DNA of 64,000 bases from Schizosaccharomyces osmophilus (lineage: Eukaryota > Ascomycota > Schizosaccharomycetes > Schizosaccharomycetales > Schizosaccharomycetaceae), in contig NC_079239.1 of assembly GCF_027921745.1 (NCBI RefSeq), positions 2,817,501 to 2,881,500 on the forward strand. The letters run 5' to 3'. Below the pieces are notes generated by a model, which was given only the letters and a program-made list of their open reading frames with translations, was not told the origin of the DNA and searched no databases. Each line of letters starts with the position of its first letter. Within the stretch, counting starts at the first letter, position 1. The position numbers and the translations under genes were made by a program. Below, piece after piece: positions 8,989 through 20,765 of this stretch.

Positions 8989-9837
8989 TTAAGCATTAAA
9001 TGCAAGAGAAAGACCGGCCTTGTGAGCAGGTTGACCTAAGCGTTGGGTATCAAGTTGAAGACCAAGACCGACGGTAACACCGGGGCGAATGTTCTGGAAG
9101 TAAGACATAGTAGCGATACCAGCGTTGTTAATCTTGCTCTTGACAAAAGTGTCCTTGTCCAATTGGTACTTAGAAGCCAGTTCCAAAGTGACAGCATTAG
9201 CAGTGGAAGCAGCATCCCAAGTAACGTTACCACCAGCCTCAGCTTGAGAACTAACACGGTGGTAGTAGCTAGCGCGGAAAGCGCTAAGGTTGTTGGAAGC
9301 CTTCAAAGCTAATAAGAAGGGAGAAGCCTGGTAGCCAATAGTAGCAGCATACTTGGAAACACTTCCCTTTTGAACATCATAGCCAAATTCAGCACCAGCG
9401 AGGAAACCTTCATGACCAACGGTGAAATCACCAACGAACTTACGTTCCAAAGCGTTAACGACAGCATGACTGTGGATCAAAGGATGCTCGTGTTCCAAAT
9501 TGAGAATGGCAGTCTTGTCAGCAGTAGCAGGGCTGAAAGTGGTGTTGACATTGACATGAAGACCTTGAGCAAATTGGTTGGTAAGGCCGATCTTAGATTC
9601 CAAAACGTTGGCAGTAGTCCAGCCTTGAGACATGGTCAAACCATTAGCCTTGTCAGAGAAGTTGGTTTCCAACTTGCCAGCGATGATGCCCTTGGCATCT
9701 TGATTACCGGAGACGTTGAATACAACACCATTAGGAGCGGTGGTACGAACATTCAAAAGAGTAGCTCCGATGGGGAAGTCACGTTGCAACAAATCATTGC
9801 AGAGCTTGTCAATAGCAGCGTAAGCGGGAGGAGCCAT
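8989..9837 (-). CDS. por1: mitochondrial outer membrane porin (VDAC)
   Basis: The 282-residue protein begins [17 protein letters not shown] and has the voltage-dependent anion channel layout: an N-terminal helix with RDFPIG, then about nineteen alternating beta strands, with the last strand [10 protein letters not shown] serving as the sorting signal for barrel insertion. It forms the pore for ATP, ADP and metabolites in the outer mitochondrial membrane. I start at the Met in MAPPAY because the 20 residues upstream in the same frame lack family similarity, and 282 residues is the usual length. Codon use looks biased toward preferred codons, as expected for an abundant protein. It is the most conserved protein gene in the otherwise accessory first 13 kb. 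Confidence 0.96.
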   Translation of the reverse strand: MAPPAYAAIDKLCNDLLQRDFPIGATLLNVRTTAPNGVVFNVSGNQDAKGIIAGKLETNFSDKANGLTMSQGWTTANVLESKIGLTNQFAQGLHVNVNTTFSPATADKTAILNLEHEHPLIHSHAVVNALERKFVGDFTVGHEGFLAGAEFGYDVQKGSVSKYAATIGYQASPFLLALKASNNLSAFRASYYHRVSSQAEAGGNVTWDAASTANAVTLELASKYQLDKDTFVKSKINNAGIATMSYFQNIRPGVTVGLGLQLDTQRLGQPAHKAGLSLAFNA

Positions 9838-11539
9838 GATAAATCGAGTATTAGCTAAACCGATGTTAATACGGCTTCTTTCCCAACAAATAACCAATTA
9901 AATGTATTTTTCATCCTTCTCAATGACTTATCATCTGGAAAATACTTACTTCTTGTGATAAAAGGAACCTTTGGTGGTTTCTGGTGTGATGTAAAGGACA
10001 AGTTCAGAAACCCCCAGTAGGACCTTTACATATATCCATATTCCCAACCTTCGTTGCACAACCATAAACACTTACGAAATAGCATTCACCTTTGCAACTG
10101 CTTATAACGGATATTAATCCTTTTTTTTTTTTTTTTTTCATACTTTGCTCTCATGTTAATATGTGAGAGAGAGAAAGACAGCTTTCCTCCTCGGTCACGG
10201 AAATAATACTAAAAAGGTTGGATATAAGTTAAAATACCGTAAGTAAACTGGGTAATCAATAGGTGGGTTTCACTACAATCCTACTGATTGTATCAGCTCT
10301 AGTTTGAGCATGAATACATGAGAGAAAACTTCATACTTGTAAGGTTGTCGATCTCAGATACATGGATTAATTAAGCCGCTTGGTTTTACAAACGGATTAT
10401 TAAGAACCATGTTGATTAAGCTGATAGGATTCCTATATTGCTTCTCAGTGAAAAATAGTTGCTTTCAAGTCAGATGCCGTTCTATTCTATAATCTTTAAA
10501 TTTCGTTCGCTTTATTCAAGGTAACGAAAAGAAACATTATACTCTTTATGGTTATACATACAGACCCATAACTGACCCGTAAACGCGAACAAGTTCTTGC
10601 TTGCACACGCTGTATTAAGAGATATTTGTATTCTCCTGGTTTCACTAAGGAAAGCTGAAGAGCTATAAGTTTCGCAGGGGAAATGGATGAGATGCAAAAC
10701 GGTAAAACAGACATTCGAATTGGAAGGTACTAGTAAGGAGATCATATGGTCAAGGTTGAAGCAGTCAAGACCAAGGTTTGAACGATGCCGATGTAAATGT
10801 TGCTGGTATGATTCCTGGATTAAATAGACGAGCGGCGTCGGTGAATAGCAAGCTATGGCTGCATCAATTCCCTTATGATTGGGGGTGTAAGGATTTGAAA
10901 GGCAAGGACAGCTCCAAACGGCTTTTACGATGAAGTCAACGATAGCAGCTCCCGAAGAAGGTGAAGAAGCAGCAATAACTGTCGGGATCAAGCAGTTTTG
11001 GTAGCTTTTACTGGAAGAAATCAGTAAAGCAGAAAGATGACACCAGATTGATGATGAAAATATAGGAATGCTTGAATGAAACTGCAAGAAAATAGAGAGA
11101 AAAGAGACGTGGAGGGAGGATTGGTCTAGATAAAACAAAGGGTACTAAAATTAATATTACTAGATTAGTTCCTACAGTTCGCAGCTGCAAAACTCAATGA
11201 ACACGGAAATGGCCCTTGCTTTACCACGATATGAAACGTCAGCATTGCGGCCGAGAACTCGAGAAGCACAAATGACAATCTGAGACCTAGAAAGAGACAC
11301 ATTTAATTTTGAATAGAAATATGAAAAGAAGAATGAAAGAAATGGTGTTTGATACTTTTTTGAAAAATAAAGCAATGGAAAGGAAGGAAATATGAATTCG
11401 AAGCGCAACTTTCTCCTTTGACATTTCTCATGCAAATAACGGCTTCCAATGCCTTTGATGCTTACATGACGTCCCGTGGCTTGCGCATTTCTCCTGTGTT
11501 TCTTTTCCTTCTCACAACATTCGTGTCTCTTTCGATCCC
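9838..11539. other. long accessory spacer
   Basis: This includes the por1 promoter and a T18 tract at 10121-10138. A 208-codon minus-strand open frame at 10512-11138 has no ATG near its start and shows no family features. A locally GC-richer patch at 11190-11290 could be a scrap of old coding sequence, but I cannot name it. Confidence 0.4.
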
Positions 11540-12052
11540 CCATATTGAAGGCATTGACCTGCTATGAACAGTTCGAGGAATTTCGTATCGCTCTCGTTGA
11601 GCATTAAATCATTTGCTTTCCTAACCAAAACAGTCTGCCTCTTCAGACTCAGTACAACATCACCCATGTGTTTAACCCCGAAAGTTTCACATATGGCCAT
11701 GGGAATAGCTCCAATAGGCAAAATTAAAACTTTCTTTGGCAGAATCCCGTAACCGGTAAGCTTGCTGTGCCGAAAAGATTAGCATTGACCATCCAAAGGT
11801 TCTACCACTGTCAACGATGACCTTGCAAAGGTTTGCGAAATACTATACAGTAACCAGCCCGCCATCAATCCAGAGCGTGTTTATTACCATGGCTGGAAAT
11901 AGGGTGATTTCGTAATTTTCCACAATTGCGGCCTCATTCATCGCATTACAGGTGTCTATGATGATAATCAAACACGAGTCTTTTATCAATGAAAATTGGC
12001 TGCTTCTCATCCTCCTGCCGGACCTACCGCTGAAGAAATTGCTTCCATATGA
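11540..12052 (+). pseudogene. TauD/TfdA (Xan1-like) 2-oxoglutarate dioxygenase relic
   Basis: Read on the plus strand, segments match 2-oxoglutarate/Fe(II) dioxygenases of the TauD family, nearest in feel to fungal xanthine dioxygenase Xan1/XanA. They are EGIDL then YEQFEEFRIALVEH (11547-11607), YNITHVFNPESFTYGHGNSS (around 11662-11720), NPVTGKL, and a C-terminal part with the distal His and Arg region GDFVIFHNCGLIHRITG and TRVFYQ followed by LAASHPPAGPTAEEIAS (about 11912-12049). At least four in-frame stops interrupt it, and the middle of the protein, including the HxD iron motif, is missing: only about 170 codons remain of some 350. Such enzymes convert xanthine to uric acid for use as a nitrogen source. 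It is clearly dead, a remnant of a gene lost or replaced here. Confidence 0.7.
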
Positions 12053-13008
12053 AACAGCTGTTCGTATGCCAGTTCTGTTTTAGTAAACCCAAAGTTCGAC
12101 ACAGTTCGTTAATATGGCTTGTTTTCATTTGTTGCTTGTGTTGCGTCGTTTTGTTTTTACCTGCATCAGCTTGTCACATAATTCCCTTTCCTTTATTCGG
12201 TACGTCTTATGTTTACATATATGTGAATTTTCAGTATTGATTTTCAACAAATCTTGTTTATTTGACCAAAGCTCGCAAATACTTCAATGTGAAGTATCTG
12301 AGACCAGAAACATGGTTTACATAGCTCTTTGTATTTATAACTATAGAAATAACATACATGACTAAGAAATCAGAGAATAAGCTTTCGTAATTCAGAAGTT
12401 ACCTTTTCTTGAGTTGGTTACTTTACGTAGTAATGTATACCATAATATAACTTTTTTGGATTTGTATTCTAATTGTCACAGACGGGATCTTACTTATTAT
12501 GATAATAAGCATTCAATTCAAATACAATTCCTCAATAAATTGTAAATTAATTTCCACTGAACTTATTCTCAAAACAAGTGAGATCTCGTCTAGGACAATA
12601 TTAGTAAATAGTATTGTTTTAAAGAATGTGTAATATTACAAAAAGTAAATAAATGTGTAATTCCAAAGTCCTTAAGCAAAAATAAAAAAGTATACGCTCT
12701 CGGATACAAAGTTCAAGATTCCGTTAGTTGATTATTGAAAAAGGTAGATAAATCCTTCAGTTTATATCCAGAATGTTCAAATCAGTCACATCCTCTGATT
12801 TGAACAAATGAGATTAACTTCCTACTGCTATCCTTTTTACCCAGCTCATAGATATTACTTTTTTGTGCTCACGTAGCGTTACTGGTCCTAGTTTTAACTG
12901 CTACAAGTGTTGCTGTTATGAACACCCTTACTGGAAATCGAAAGGATTACCTTTTGCCGTAGATTGCAATTCTGAGCGTCAGTCATAGAGAAGAAAAAAA
13001 CAAACGAT
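12053..13008. other. spacer with a 12-bp inverted repeat
   Basis: AT-rich DNA with no supported gene. The only clear structure is the inverted repeat at 12774-12806. Confidence 0.45.
12774..12806. repeat. 12-bp perfect inverted repeat with CAGTCACA in the loop region
   Basis: TGTTCAAATCAG (12774-12785) and CTGATTTGAACA (12795-12806) are exact reverse complements separated by nine bases. The CAGTCACA at 12783-12790 equals the HomolD box that serves as a TATA substitute in fission yeast ribosomal protein promoters. No ribosomal protein gene is nearby, so it may be coincidence, a relic, or a promoter for an unseen transcript. Confidence 0.6.
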
Positions 13009-13380
13009 TCAGGTGTAAGATTTTTTAATATCTGTATAAGCGTCTGTCCCATCCCCATTGTTAAGTTTCATCCGTCTATTGATGAAAAACGCAAACTGAG
13101 GTTCATGTTTGGCTTTAACCAAATTAGGCAGTAAAGAGCCATATGTTAAAGCCTGCCTACCATTATTTAACGCTTGATTAATCATGTCAACCTGAATGGG
13201 CCAAATTCCGTCGTCGGCTATGACACCGGTACATTTACTGTTAACCACTATAGTAAATTTATTTGCAACTCTCCAAGTATGACTCCTAGTCATTTCATAG
13301 AAGTCAGAAACACAGGCAGAATAAATAACAAGATTCAAAAGGTAATCAATTACCCATAGTGTTCGGCGTGGATATGACAT
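13009..13380 (-). CDS. hypothetical protein, faintly like a secreted M35-type peptidase propeptide
   Basis: A 123-residue ORF starts MSYPRRTLWVI. The N-terminus has a hydrophobic stretch (WVIDYLLNLVIYSACV) that could be a signal anchor. The part FTIVVNSKCTGV followed by an amphipathic helix with INQALNNGRQAL and FAFFI vaguely resembles the start of fungal secreted M35-like metallopeptidases, but there is no HExxH zinc motif, so no activity is implied. It could be a truncated leftover. The gene lies between a dioxygenase relic and the conserved block. An alternative intron (acceptor near 13290) is possible. Low confidence that it is a functional gene. Confidence 0.35.
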   Translation of the reverse strand: MSYPRRTLWVIDYLLNLVIYSACVSDFYEMTRSHTWRVANKFTIVVNSKCTGVIADDGIWPIQVDMINQALNNGRQALTYGSLLPNLVKAKHEPQFAFFINRRMKLNNGDGTDAYTDIKKSYT

Positions 13381-13556
13381 GTTCCAATTCCTAGATAATA
13401 AACACACACAAAACGAAATATCTGAAGTAATGCATTGTATTGAATTCTCAAATAACTAGTGAAAGCTTTCTATAAAAGGTCGGTCACCCAAATAAATAAT
13501 TTATGTACGAAGAAAAAAATAAAACATCACGAGTGCATCATCATAAAGCCTCCATC

Positions 13557-15101
13557 TTAACTGCTTTCGCTAGTTTTGGTAAACGCTTCATCCTCTTCAA
13601 TGTCATGCTGGTGTTTTTCATCACGGATTTCTTCAATAAGTTGATGGCATTGAGTTAACAAGGAATTTACTAATTCCTGACCCTCGGGAACTGAATTATC
13701 TGACGCCAAAAAGTATCCATTCACCCGTAACTTCTCAAGTGAAGCCAGTTTCATCTGATAAGGATATAGATCTCTTTCTGAGTAAATCCCTCCACTCCTT
13801 TGTACCTCTTGTAAGCAACGCTTCACAGTACGTAACTGGTTGTGAACAGCCATCAGTTCCTCAGAAACGGGTTCACTGGCAGATAACAATTGGTATATGT
13901 ATGCATAGCATCGTCTTAATAAGTAAAGTAAAATCTAAAATCATGTTAAATCTTCGAAAATAATGTGTTTTCTCGTAACATACCCGTTGGCCAGCAGGTG
14001 CATTACCATTTTCGTCCAGGAACTGACCATCACTTCGCATAGAGTCTATTTCTGCCAACGATGCTCTGTAAACGTACAAACTAAAGAATTGTTAGATTTT
14101 TCCTCAAAGAATAGCAATTTTACATACTCAGTTTCTCTTAACGTCCATCGGTGTGTCAACGTAAGGTGTTTTAATTTACTCAACAGTTCATCAAGACGAC
14201 TATAGATTTGCTGAAATTTGGGGCTGCTTTTCATCTCATCTGTCAATCCTTGCTTGGATTTTGCATCTTCCAAAAAGCTGAAGCATTCTTCCAAAATCCC
14301 ATTGCATAATTCTTGTCCTTGTAGTGGTCTGCCCTGGTCGTCAACGAAATTGCCATCGATATCTCGCATTTCTTCAATCTCCTTTAATTGTTTCATCAGA
14401 TGATCAATAAAATCTCCATCCGTCGTTGGTCGTACAGCGAAGCCGTCAATTTGGCGACGAATAGACACCAACCGAGTTTGAATTGTTGTAAGTTCTGGTG
14501 CAATCTTCGTAATGTTGCTTTGCGCTTCGCTGTAATTCTTGTCACATTGTTCAAGCTTGTTTTTTAGGTATTTTACTACAACAGAAGAAGCGTCTTCTCT
14601 TTGAGCACCTTCCAAAACAGCAGTCCGTATTCTTTCCAACCGCTCCTTTAAAGGCTTCAGATCATTTTGAGTATAACAAGCACCTTCCAAACTATATTCC
14701 AACAAGCGCCTTACTGTGCCTAGCTGCACAAAGAATGCAGGCAGATCATTGTTCCGACCAATTGCCAGATAAAACAACGACAGTAAATGTAGACAATCCT
14801 CTAATTGAGTATCCACAATATTACGGATTTTATCTGATGTCCTTCTCTTGTCTATTAATTCCACTAAAGTCGTTAATGAACTGTACATTATGAATTGTTA
14901 CGACCAATCCCTTTGAATTCCTTCAGTTTCCTGTAACTTACATTGCTCCACTAACTGATTGTATAAGTTAAAAACATCATTTTTATCGATGTATCGGGTA
15001 CGATCCCGCTTTAAAACAGCTAACCTCTGACGAATTCCGATGAGTTTCTCCAAAATAGGTTGCTCTTCCACCGGAACAGGGACCGCTGGCTTATAAGACA
15101 T
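13557..15101 (-). CDS. UPF0662 / DUF2408 family protein
   Basis: Four exons on the minus strand: 15101-14942, 14863-14128, 14080-13984 and 13934-13557, joined to 456 residues. Phases agree at every join and introns have GTAAGT or GTATGT donors. The protein is almost all helical and contains repeated units ending in (L/A/V)(Q/A/E)GQ(E/R), for example PLQGQELCNGILEECFSFLE, APAGQR and VPEGQELVNSLLTQCHQLIEE, the hallmark of the DUF2408 family to which S. pombe UPF0662 protein C30C2.08 belongs. The function is unknown; the family is fungal and cytoplasmic or cell-end roles have not been proven to my knowledge. The exon 3-4 acceptor at 13935 was chosen because it restores the GQR-ILLYLLRRC continuation seen in the other repeats. 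Confidence 0.82.
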
Positions 15102-15606
15102 CTTTCACTTAATTTTCTTTCTATCTTCAATTGAGAATTCCTTAAACCTTTCTATAATGTAGCAATTAGGATATCCAGTCGTAGTTGGTAAAGGGCATGT
15201 TACACAAGTTGTAAGCTTTCGCTTATACGAACTGAACCTCGTCAATATTCGATTTGGAAATTTCAAAAAATTAGATATTTTACAATAACAGTAGAAGAAC
15301 AGTAGAATTTTAATACTAACATTTTATTAATAGCCTCTTCAAAAAAAATTACCTTCTATTTGCTTTACCAAACAAAAACCATACCATCCGAGCTTATGAA
15401 TATGTATCTGACCAACAATTCTGTAACACAAGTGAAAATACAAACAAAAAAGGTCTTTTTAATTCTTCAAAATATATTAAAAGAGCTGCCTTAATAGGAG
15501 CAATGAAATAATGGATAAAATCAGTTGAACTAGAAGAATGAACATGATGCAAAGTGTGAGCACATTTTGATGGAGTAAAAGTTCAAAAAAGATTATTTCA
15601 TTAACA
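15102..15606. other. spacer between UPF0662 gene and fnp1
   Basis: AT-rich; holds the UPF0662 promoter and fnp1 3' region, since both genes run on the minus strand. No other feature is seen. Confidence 0.5.
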
Positions 15607-18419
15607 TTAAACATACGACTTATTTATATAGTCAAAAACACTTTCTAGTTTACCAGCCAACGCTATATTAACAAATTCATCATCCACATAACTGTAGTCA
15701 TACAAGAGGTAAGAACGTTTGAGAGAATAAAAACAACCATGGTTAACGTTGAAGGAAGTCATTATTGTTTCACGAAAAATATCGCAGTTTAGTTTTGGAG
15801 TAAAGTCCTCATTATCTTGAGTAGGACACTCATCCATAACAGGGACTTCACAGAGCTCATAGCATTGTATATTACACTCGTCAATATTCGCAACAGCAAT
15901 TCTTGAATACAAATTGGTATCATTTTCCTTTTTAGGTGTCAGATTAGTCTCCAGCATGCTTGTCAATGTACTTGCAAAAAACTCTTCTCTGTTTGGAATA
16001 ATGTAAGCGTCCAGCGGTGCCGCTTGTAAATCAAAACAAGGATGCAAGTAAGTCAAAAAACCCGCCTGGAATACTGAAGGCCCCAATTTTGGTAGGCGTG
16101 TTCTTGTAGAATCACAATTAGTGTCAATCATAGGTAGGTCAACCTGAAGCAATCCGTTAGGTACAAGTCTAGTTTTGGGTAAACCTTTCAAGGCTTCTTT
16201 ATTAGCATTGAAATTATCCAAATATTCCAGACCTGGACAACTATTTGAACCAAAAATGAAGTCAGAAGAACTTGGAGAAAAACTTCCAAAAGAGTGCTGC
16301 TGTTCTGGTTGTTTGGAACTAGAGTTCGAAACAACGCCTGAACTATCCGGGCCAGTTGGTGAACTTTGATAACTACTACGCATAAACTTAAGCCGCCAAG
16401 AGCTACCTAAATAATTGCGTAATGACGACTTGCGGCCGACGTTGTGGTTTGATGGCTTGCTAGATCGAATATCGATAGCTTGAGACGAATTCGACACACT
16501 CGACGAGGAATAAGCATCTCTAGTATTATTTGAAGAATAATTTGGAGTAGTCGGCATGCTTTGAGATGAAAGCATCCCAGAAGAAGGGAAAAGTAGATTT
16601 GGCTCTAACATATCAGCAGATGAAGTAGCTAATGACGGGCGTAGGAGTGGAGCTAAAATATACAAAAAGCGTCTAGCAATAGGAGCACGGGAAGACTGGA
16701 TCATAATTTTACATGGTGTTTTTTCCGTTTTCTTTAGTCGGCTCATTTTCATAGCAAGGGTGAGTAGTGAAAAAATAAACCTAATTATAAGTTAGTTATT
16801 CAACTGTATAGACTATAGAACTTACTTTTTTTGTTTTTCATTTCTGCAAGAATCTTCTAAGATCTTGATATTCTCCATCCAAATATGATTCGAGAATACC
16901 GAAGGTTGTATTAACGGTGCTGATACACCAGCTTTTATAATTCGCAAACACTGTTGAATTTTCGTGATAGTAAATGCATCTTTTTGAAGTGAATAAGAGC
17001 CAAAACCGACTTTTGAAGAAGTGGATTGTATAAGAGGAATTGCGTTTTCATTACAGTTCGAAGAATTGGACAGCGAAACGCATAAAAGCTCCCGAATATG
17101 ATTGTCTATATCTGTCTTCAAGTTTTTTGTAGCATTCGAAAATAAGGACCAGTAAAAAGTAAGAGGATGAACTGTGCTTTCAAATGTAACTGGTACAGTT
17201 ACGATCAGGGCTAACGCATAGGTTGAAGGCCGGGTCCGAGTTTCAGAAAACAAGAATGGTGATAACGTACCGCCGGCTCCATTCAAGCTAGACGTAGAAA
17301 GGTTAATAGGAGGAGGTCTATTTTTCCGACGACGACGCATATTCTCCATTAAATTCCCTGTTTCTTTACTAAAGGAATAAGAAGAACCATTCAATTTCCT
17401 TGTCCCTAAAAGCGGGTTAGAATTAGATAGCGTATCCGGCACAGAACCGCTTGAATGAGAAATCCTGATAGGCGAACTTGATCTGGGACTATAAGAAATT
17501 AGACGCGAGGGTCGAGGTCTTTCTTTATGTGAAGGTTGAATGCTTAAAAGCTTTTCCATTTGATCGTGCAACAATGAAGATGAAGAAGCAGTTGTTAGGT
17601 TGTTCTTCCTTTTTGGAGAATGTTTTGATTCCTTTCTTACTCTCTTCTCGTCTGTTTCTGATGGTACAGAACGCCTTTCATCCATCCGGTCATCCAACCT
17701 AGGTTTCGCGGTTTCTCCATCGCTTTGTGTTGAATCCTGGGTTTTGATTGTCGAAGTGTTCAAATTAACTTCGGTATGTTCGTTCACTCTTTGCTCGTTG
17801 GAGCTAATGTCTTCCCCAGCCATTTCATTCCCTGGTGTTTCAACCGGTCCACACAAGTTTATCTGAAAGAGCTGAGTTAGCATGTATTCTCGAGTAACAG
17901 GAGAAGGAGACTGCAGGACATGCAGTTTTGTAACGGTATTTTTTTGGGACATTGGAATTGCTCCAAACATCAAGTCGGTCAAAGGCGCATGAGATGAATC
18001 CCTAAGCTGAGTTTCGTGGCCTTCATGATCAGAGTATTTAGAATCAAATAAAATTGTTTTCTTTCTATCGCCAATATCTTGTACAAGAACAAAACGAAAC
18101 GATAAATCTTTGATTTCCGGACTGGGTTTTTCCAACCCATGTAGAAGCTCATAGGACTCCTTTGAGGAAGAATTAGTACCAGAGGATGAACCTGAATGAA
18201 ATAGAAAATGAAGCATTAAATGCACATTACGCGATTCAAATTATATGGCGAAGTAAAAGTGGTATACTCCACAAAATCTTAAGACTTATTTCAAACAAAT
18301 TGTATAATATCTTATATTTGATATAGGGAAAGGATTTGCTTTTCTAGATACCAAATTGTTTTAATTATTCATTCCTCATAAGTATTACTTTTGTGGTGGT
18401 GAACCCATATCCAGTCCAT
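15607..18419 (-). CDS. fnp1: folliculin-interacting protein homolog (FNIP/Lst4)
   Basis: Three exons are proposed: 18419-18389 (31 bases), 18191-16826 and 16780-15607, giving 856 residues. The N-terminal longin-like part has FRFVLVQD, KKTILFDSK and LMFGAIPMS (residues 84-92) followed by TKLHVLQSP, which matches the FNIP signature (MFGS.AMS....K.H.I.SPP). A serine-rich linker follows. Then comes a DENN-type part (LALIVTVPVTFE, FYWSLFSN) that continues across the second intron (IQQCLRIIKAGV to CKIMIQSSRAPIARRFLYIL). With folliculin Bhd1 the protein forms a GAP for the Gtr/Rag GTPases that set TORC1 response to amino acids, probably at the vacuole. The short first exon (ten codons) is inferred from a GTAATA donor and phase; the other splice site is clear. 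Confidence 0.75.
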
Positions 18420-18569
18420 AATAGAAGAAATTCGTATGTGACTTTTAAGAGAACCAAGCTTCGGTAATAGGAAAAAAAGAAACGTAGTAATAAAGACTAA
18501 ACTATTTGGTTTCTAGCTAAGTTGGTATTTGCTTTGCAATAGCTGAAGTTTTAACCTTTGACACAAGAC

Positions 18570-19979
18570 ATGCGCGAAATATTAAGCTTAGGTTTTGGAA
18601 GCAAGAGCAATTACTTGCTTACACACTTTTGGAACACACAGGAAGCATACTTTGTCTATGATGAAAAGGATGCTTCGAAGGTATCGGTAAATACAAATTT
18701 TCGTCAATTGACAAAACACAATCGTGAGCATTTGGCAACTGTCCCGAGAGAATGCGTCTACGACTTTACTGATGAGTTTGGCTTCGTAAAAAAGCCTTGG
18801 TTAGCCGAAGAGAGGGATTCAGAAATAGTAGGTTCTTCCTTTCCCGGTTCACTTGATAAAATTCACAAAGCACCTCTTGACATTCATCCTTATCAGAATG
18901 CCTTATGGAAACAGGATGAGTGGTTACAATCCCAAAATCCTCATGAATTGAAGAACCTTGAACAAATGCCGTCCATACCCAATATAGAAAATGGTACTAT
19001 AAAGCATTGGTCAGATTTCAATAGATTGTTATTTGATCCCAAGTACTTATATCCTATAAATTCTCTTGACTTAAATTCTGAAGGGTCATCATTTGAGCTC
19101 GGAGAGGAAGCTTTTCGTAGACATAATAATGAGCAGAATGTCTGGGATGATTCTTTACGCCCTCTTATTGAGGAATGTGACGGAATGCAAGGATTTCAGT
19201 TTGTCGTTGATGTTAATACTGGCTGGTCCGGGTTTATGACAAGCTATCTACAATATATTGAAGACGAACTACAGGATGCCGGCTTACCAGTGTGGATTTT
19301 TGGTGTTAAAAATACAGGCGGCTCATCCGTAAATTCATTACCAACTCAAAATCAAAAGCAGATGTACGCAAATGAATCGTTAACTCTAGCGAGTCTTAAA
19401 GATGTGCTTTCTCTTTATGCACCATTATCTTTAAATTCAGACCATGATCACTGGTTTGCCAGTTCTATTGCAAACATGGCATTTGAATCTTTGACGCTGC
19501 CGACACGTTTGAACGGAGCTTCATATATGCACATGAGTGATTTAGAATACTACTTCAAATCAAACAGTGGCCGTTCTATTCTTGCCCTTGACCTAAAAGC
19601 AAAATCACACGAAAAAAATGAATGGTATATTAATCAAAATGTTTCTTTCGCTACTGAAACACCTATTTCTCTTTCTAATCCTTTGAGGAGGCGCACAATT
19701 ATGCGAGGTCCAAACAACCAAGAGGCAATTTTAGGCGAGATCTCTCCAGAACTAACCCAAGACATAATTAATATAAAAGATTTGGGCTTTCCAACGCTAG
19801 ACACTACTCCTAACGACTTGTCTAATATTGATACAACCATTGTTTCTGCTTCTTCAAACGAGAAAGTAACTTCACACTTAAAATCAATTGGAAAGTATAT
19901 GAGTACTCGACATATTCCTGAATTAGACCAAGATGATATATTAGAGTTACAGGAAAACCTACAGTTCTTTACTTCATAA
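18570..19979 (+). CDS. dml1: Misato/DML1 tubulin-like mitochondrial inheritance protein
   Basis: The 469-residue protein begins MREILSLGFGSKSNYLLTHFWN, the diagnostic start of the Misato/DML1 family, which has a tubulin/FtsZ-like N-terminal domain (residues 1 to about 120) and a Misato segment II domain with GFQFVVDVNTGWSGF (about residues 209-223). The family acts in mitochondrial distribution and morphology and, in animals, in chaperonin-assisted tubulin assembly. I start at ATG 18570; the frame is open a little further upstream but without an ATG. It is a single exon. It is transcribed toward erv14 with only 220 bases between the two stop codons. Confidence 0.93.
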   Translation: MREILSLGFGSKSNYLLTHFWNTQEAYFVYDEKDASKVSVNTNFRQLTKHNREHLATVPRECVYDFTDEFGFVKKPWLAEERDSEIVGSSFPGSLDKIHKAPLDIHPYQNALWKQDEWLQSQNPHELKNLEQMPSIPNIENGTIKHWSDFNRLLFDPKYLYPINSLDLNSEGSSFELGEEAFRRHNNEQNVWDDSLRPLIEECDGMQGFQFVVDVNTGWSGFMTSYLQYIEDELQDAGLPVWIFGVKNTGGSSVNSLPTQNQKQMYANESLTLASLKDVLSLYAPLSLNSDHDHWFASSIANMAFESLTLPTRLNGASYMHMSDLEYYFKSNSGRSILALDLKAKSHEKNEWYINQNVSFATETPISLSNPLRRRTIMRGPNNQEAILGEISPELTQDIINIKDLGFPTLDTTPNDLSNIDTTIVSASSNEKVTSHLKSIGKYMSTRHIPELDQDDILELQENLQFFTS

Positions 19980-20199
19980 GTGACTAAATTGAGTCTCTCG
20001 AAAATATTATGTAAAGGTATTATTATTCTACTAAAAGGCGGTTTTTCTATTTGCTCGAAAATCGTTGCAATAATAACATATGCTGCAAGAATCATCGAGT
20101 ATTCCCGAGAGTATTAAATAAGCATCAAACCTGTTCATTCCTTACCCACTTCTGCGTTTGTAGATCTTTTATTGTTCTTGTACAAGAGATGTCACCATG

Positions 20200-20765
20200 C
20201 TAAACGACGTTAGCAACAATACTAGGGCGTTAAAATACACCAGTGATTGGTACTTCTTCCAAAAACTTGTATTCACACTTACCAATAAAGCAAGGTAAAG
20301 AACATGACCAAAGCAAAGAGAGCCTTTATAAAAGTAACACGTTTATGGCGACCTAACTGACGGAATATCTCAGTGGCATCCAAAACATGAGTTTTATGAA
20401 TGATTTGATTGACATGAAACACGATAAGCGGTAAATTAAAGAGCACCAAAACCCATTTCCCTGCCAGCAACAAGAGGAGCGTCATTCCAGTGTGTGTCAA
20501 AATCTCTGGTATTATATATTGATTTAGTTTGTTACACAGGTCGATTGGGTTTATATAGTCCATTTCCAAATCCTTAGAGACGTCAGTAACTAGCAAAAAA
20601 GGTGCTGTAAAAATACAAAAAACATACACTGAACATAATTATAAAATAAATTTGCATCAACATGTTTGCGCCATTGAGCCTAACTTATGTTAGAAAAAAG
20701 CGTTGGAAATAGCAATCTACATACATTAAGCTTGCAATATATGAGAAAGAACCAAACGAAATCAT
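20200..20765 (-). CDS. erv14: Erv14/cornichon ER cargo receptor
   Basis: Four exons on the minus strand: 20765-20725, 20679-20628, 20572-20283 and 20221-20200, joined to 134 residues. The joins restore the cornichon pattern: MISFGSFSYIASLMLNGAN, MLMQIYFIIMFS, then DLEMDYINPIDLCNKLNQ and a long helical pair ending MFFTLLY. Three membrane helices are expected. The motif DLE.DYINP is the family signature, and IFRQLGRHKR is the COPII-binding cytosolic loop region. Erv14 packages transmembrane secretory cargo into COPII vesicles at the ER. Each intron has a good donor (GTATGT or GTAAGT) and branch site (CTAAC, CTGAC). The last exon has only seven codons and a stop, so that boundary is the weakest. 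Confidence 0.88.

Noticed and set aside
10512-11138. 208-codon minus-strand open frame
   Set aside because: No ATG near its start, no domain features, and composition looks random.
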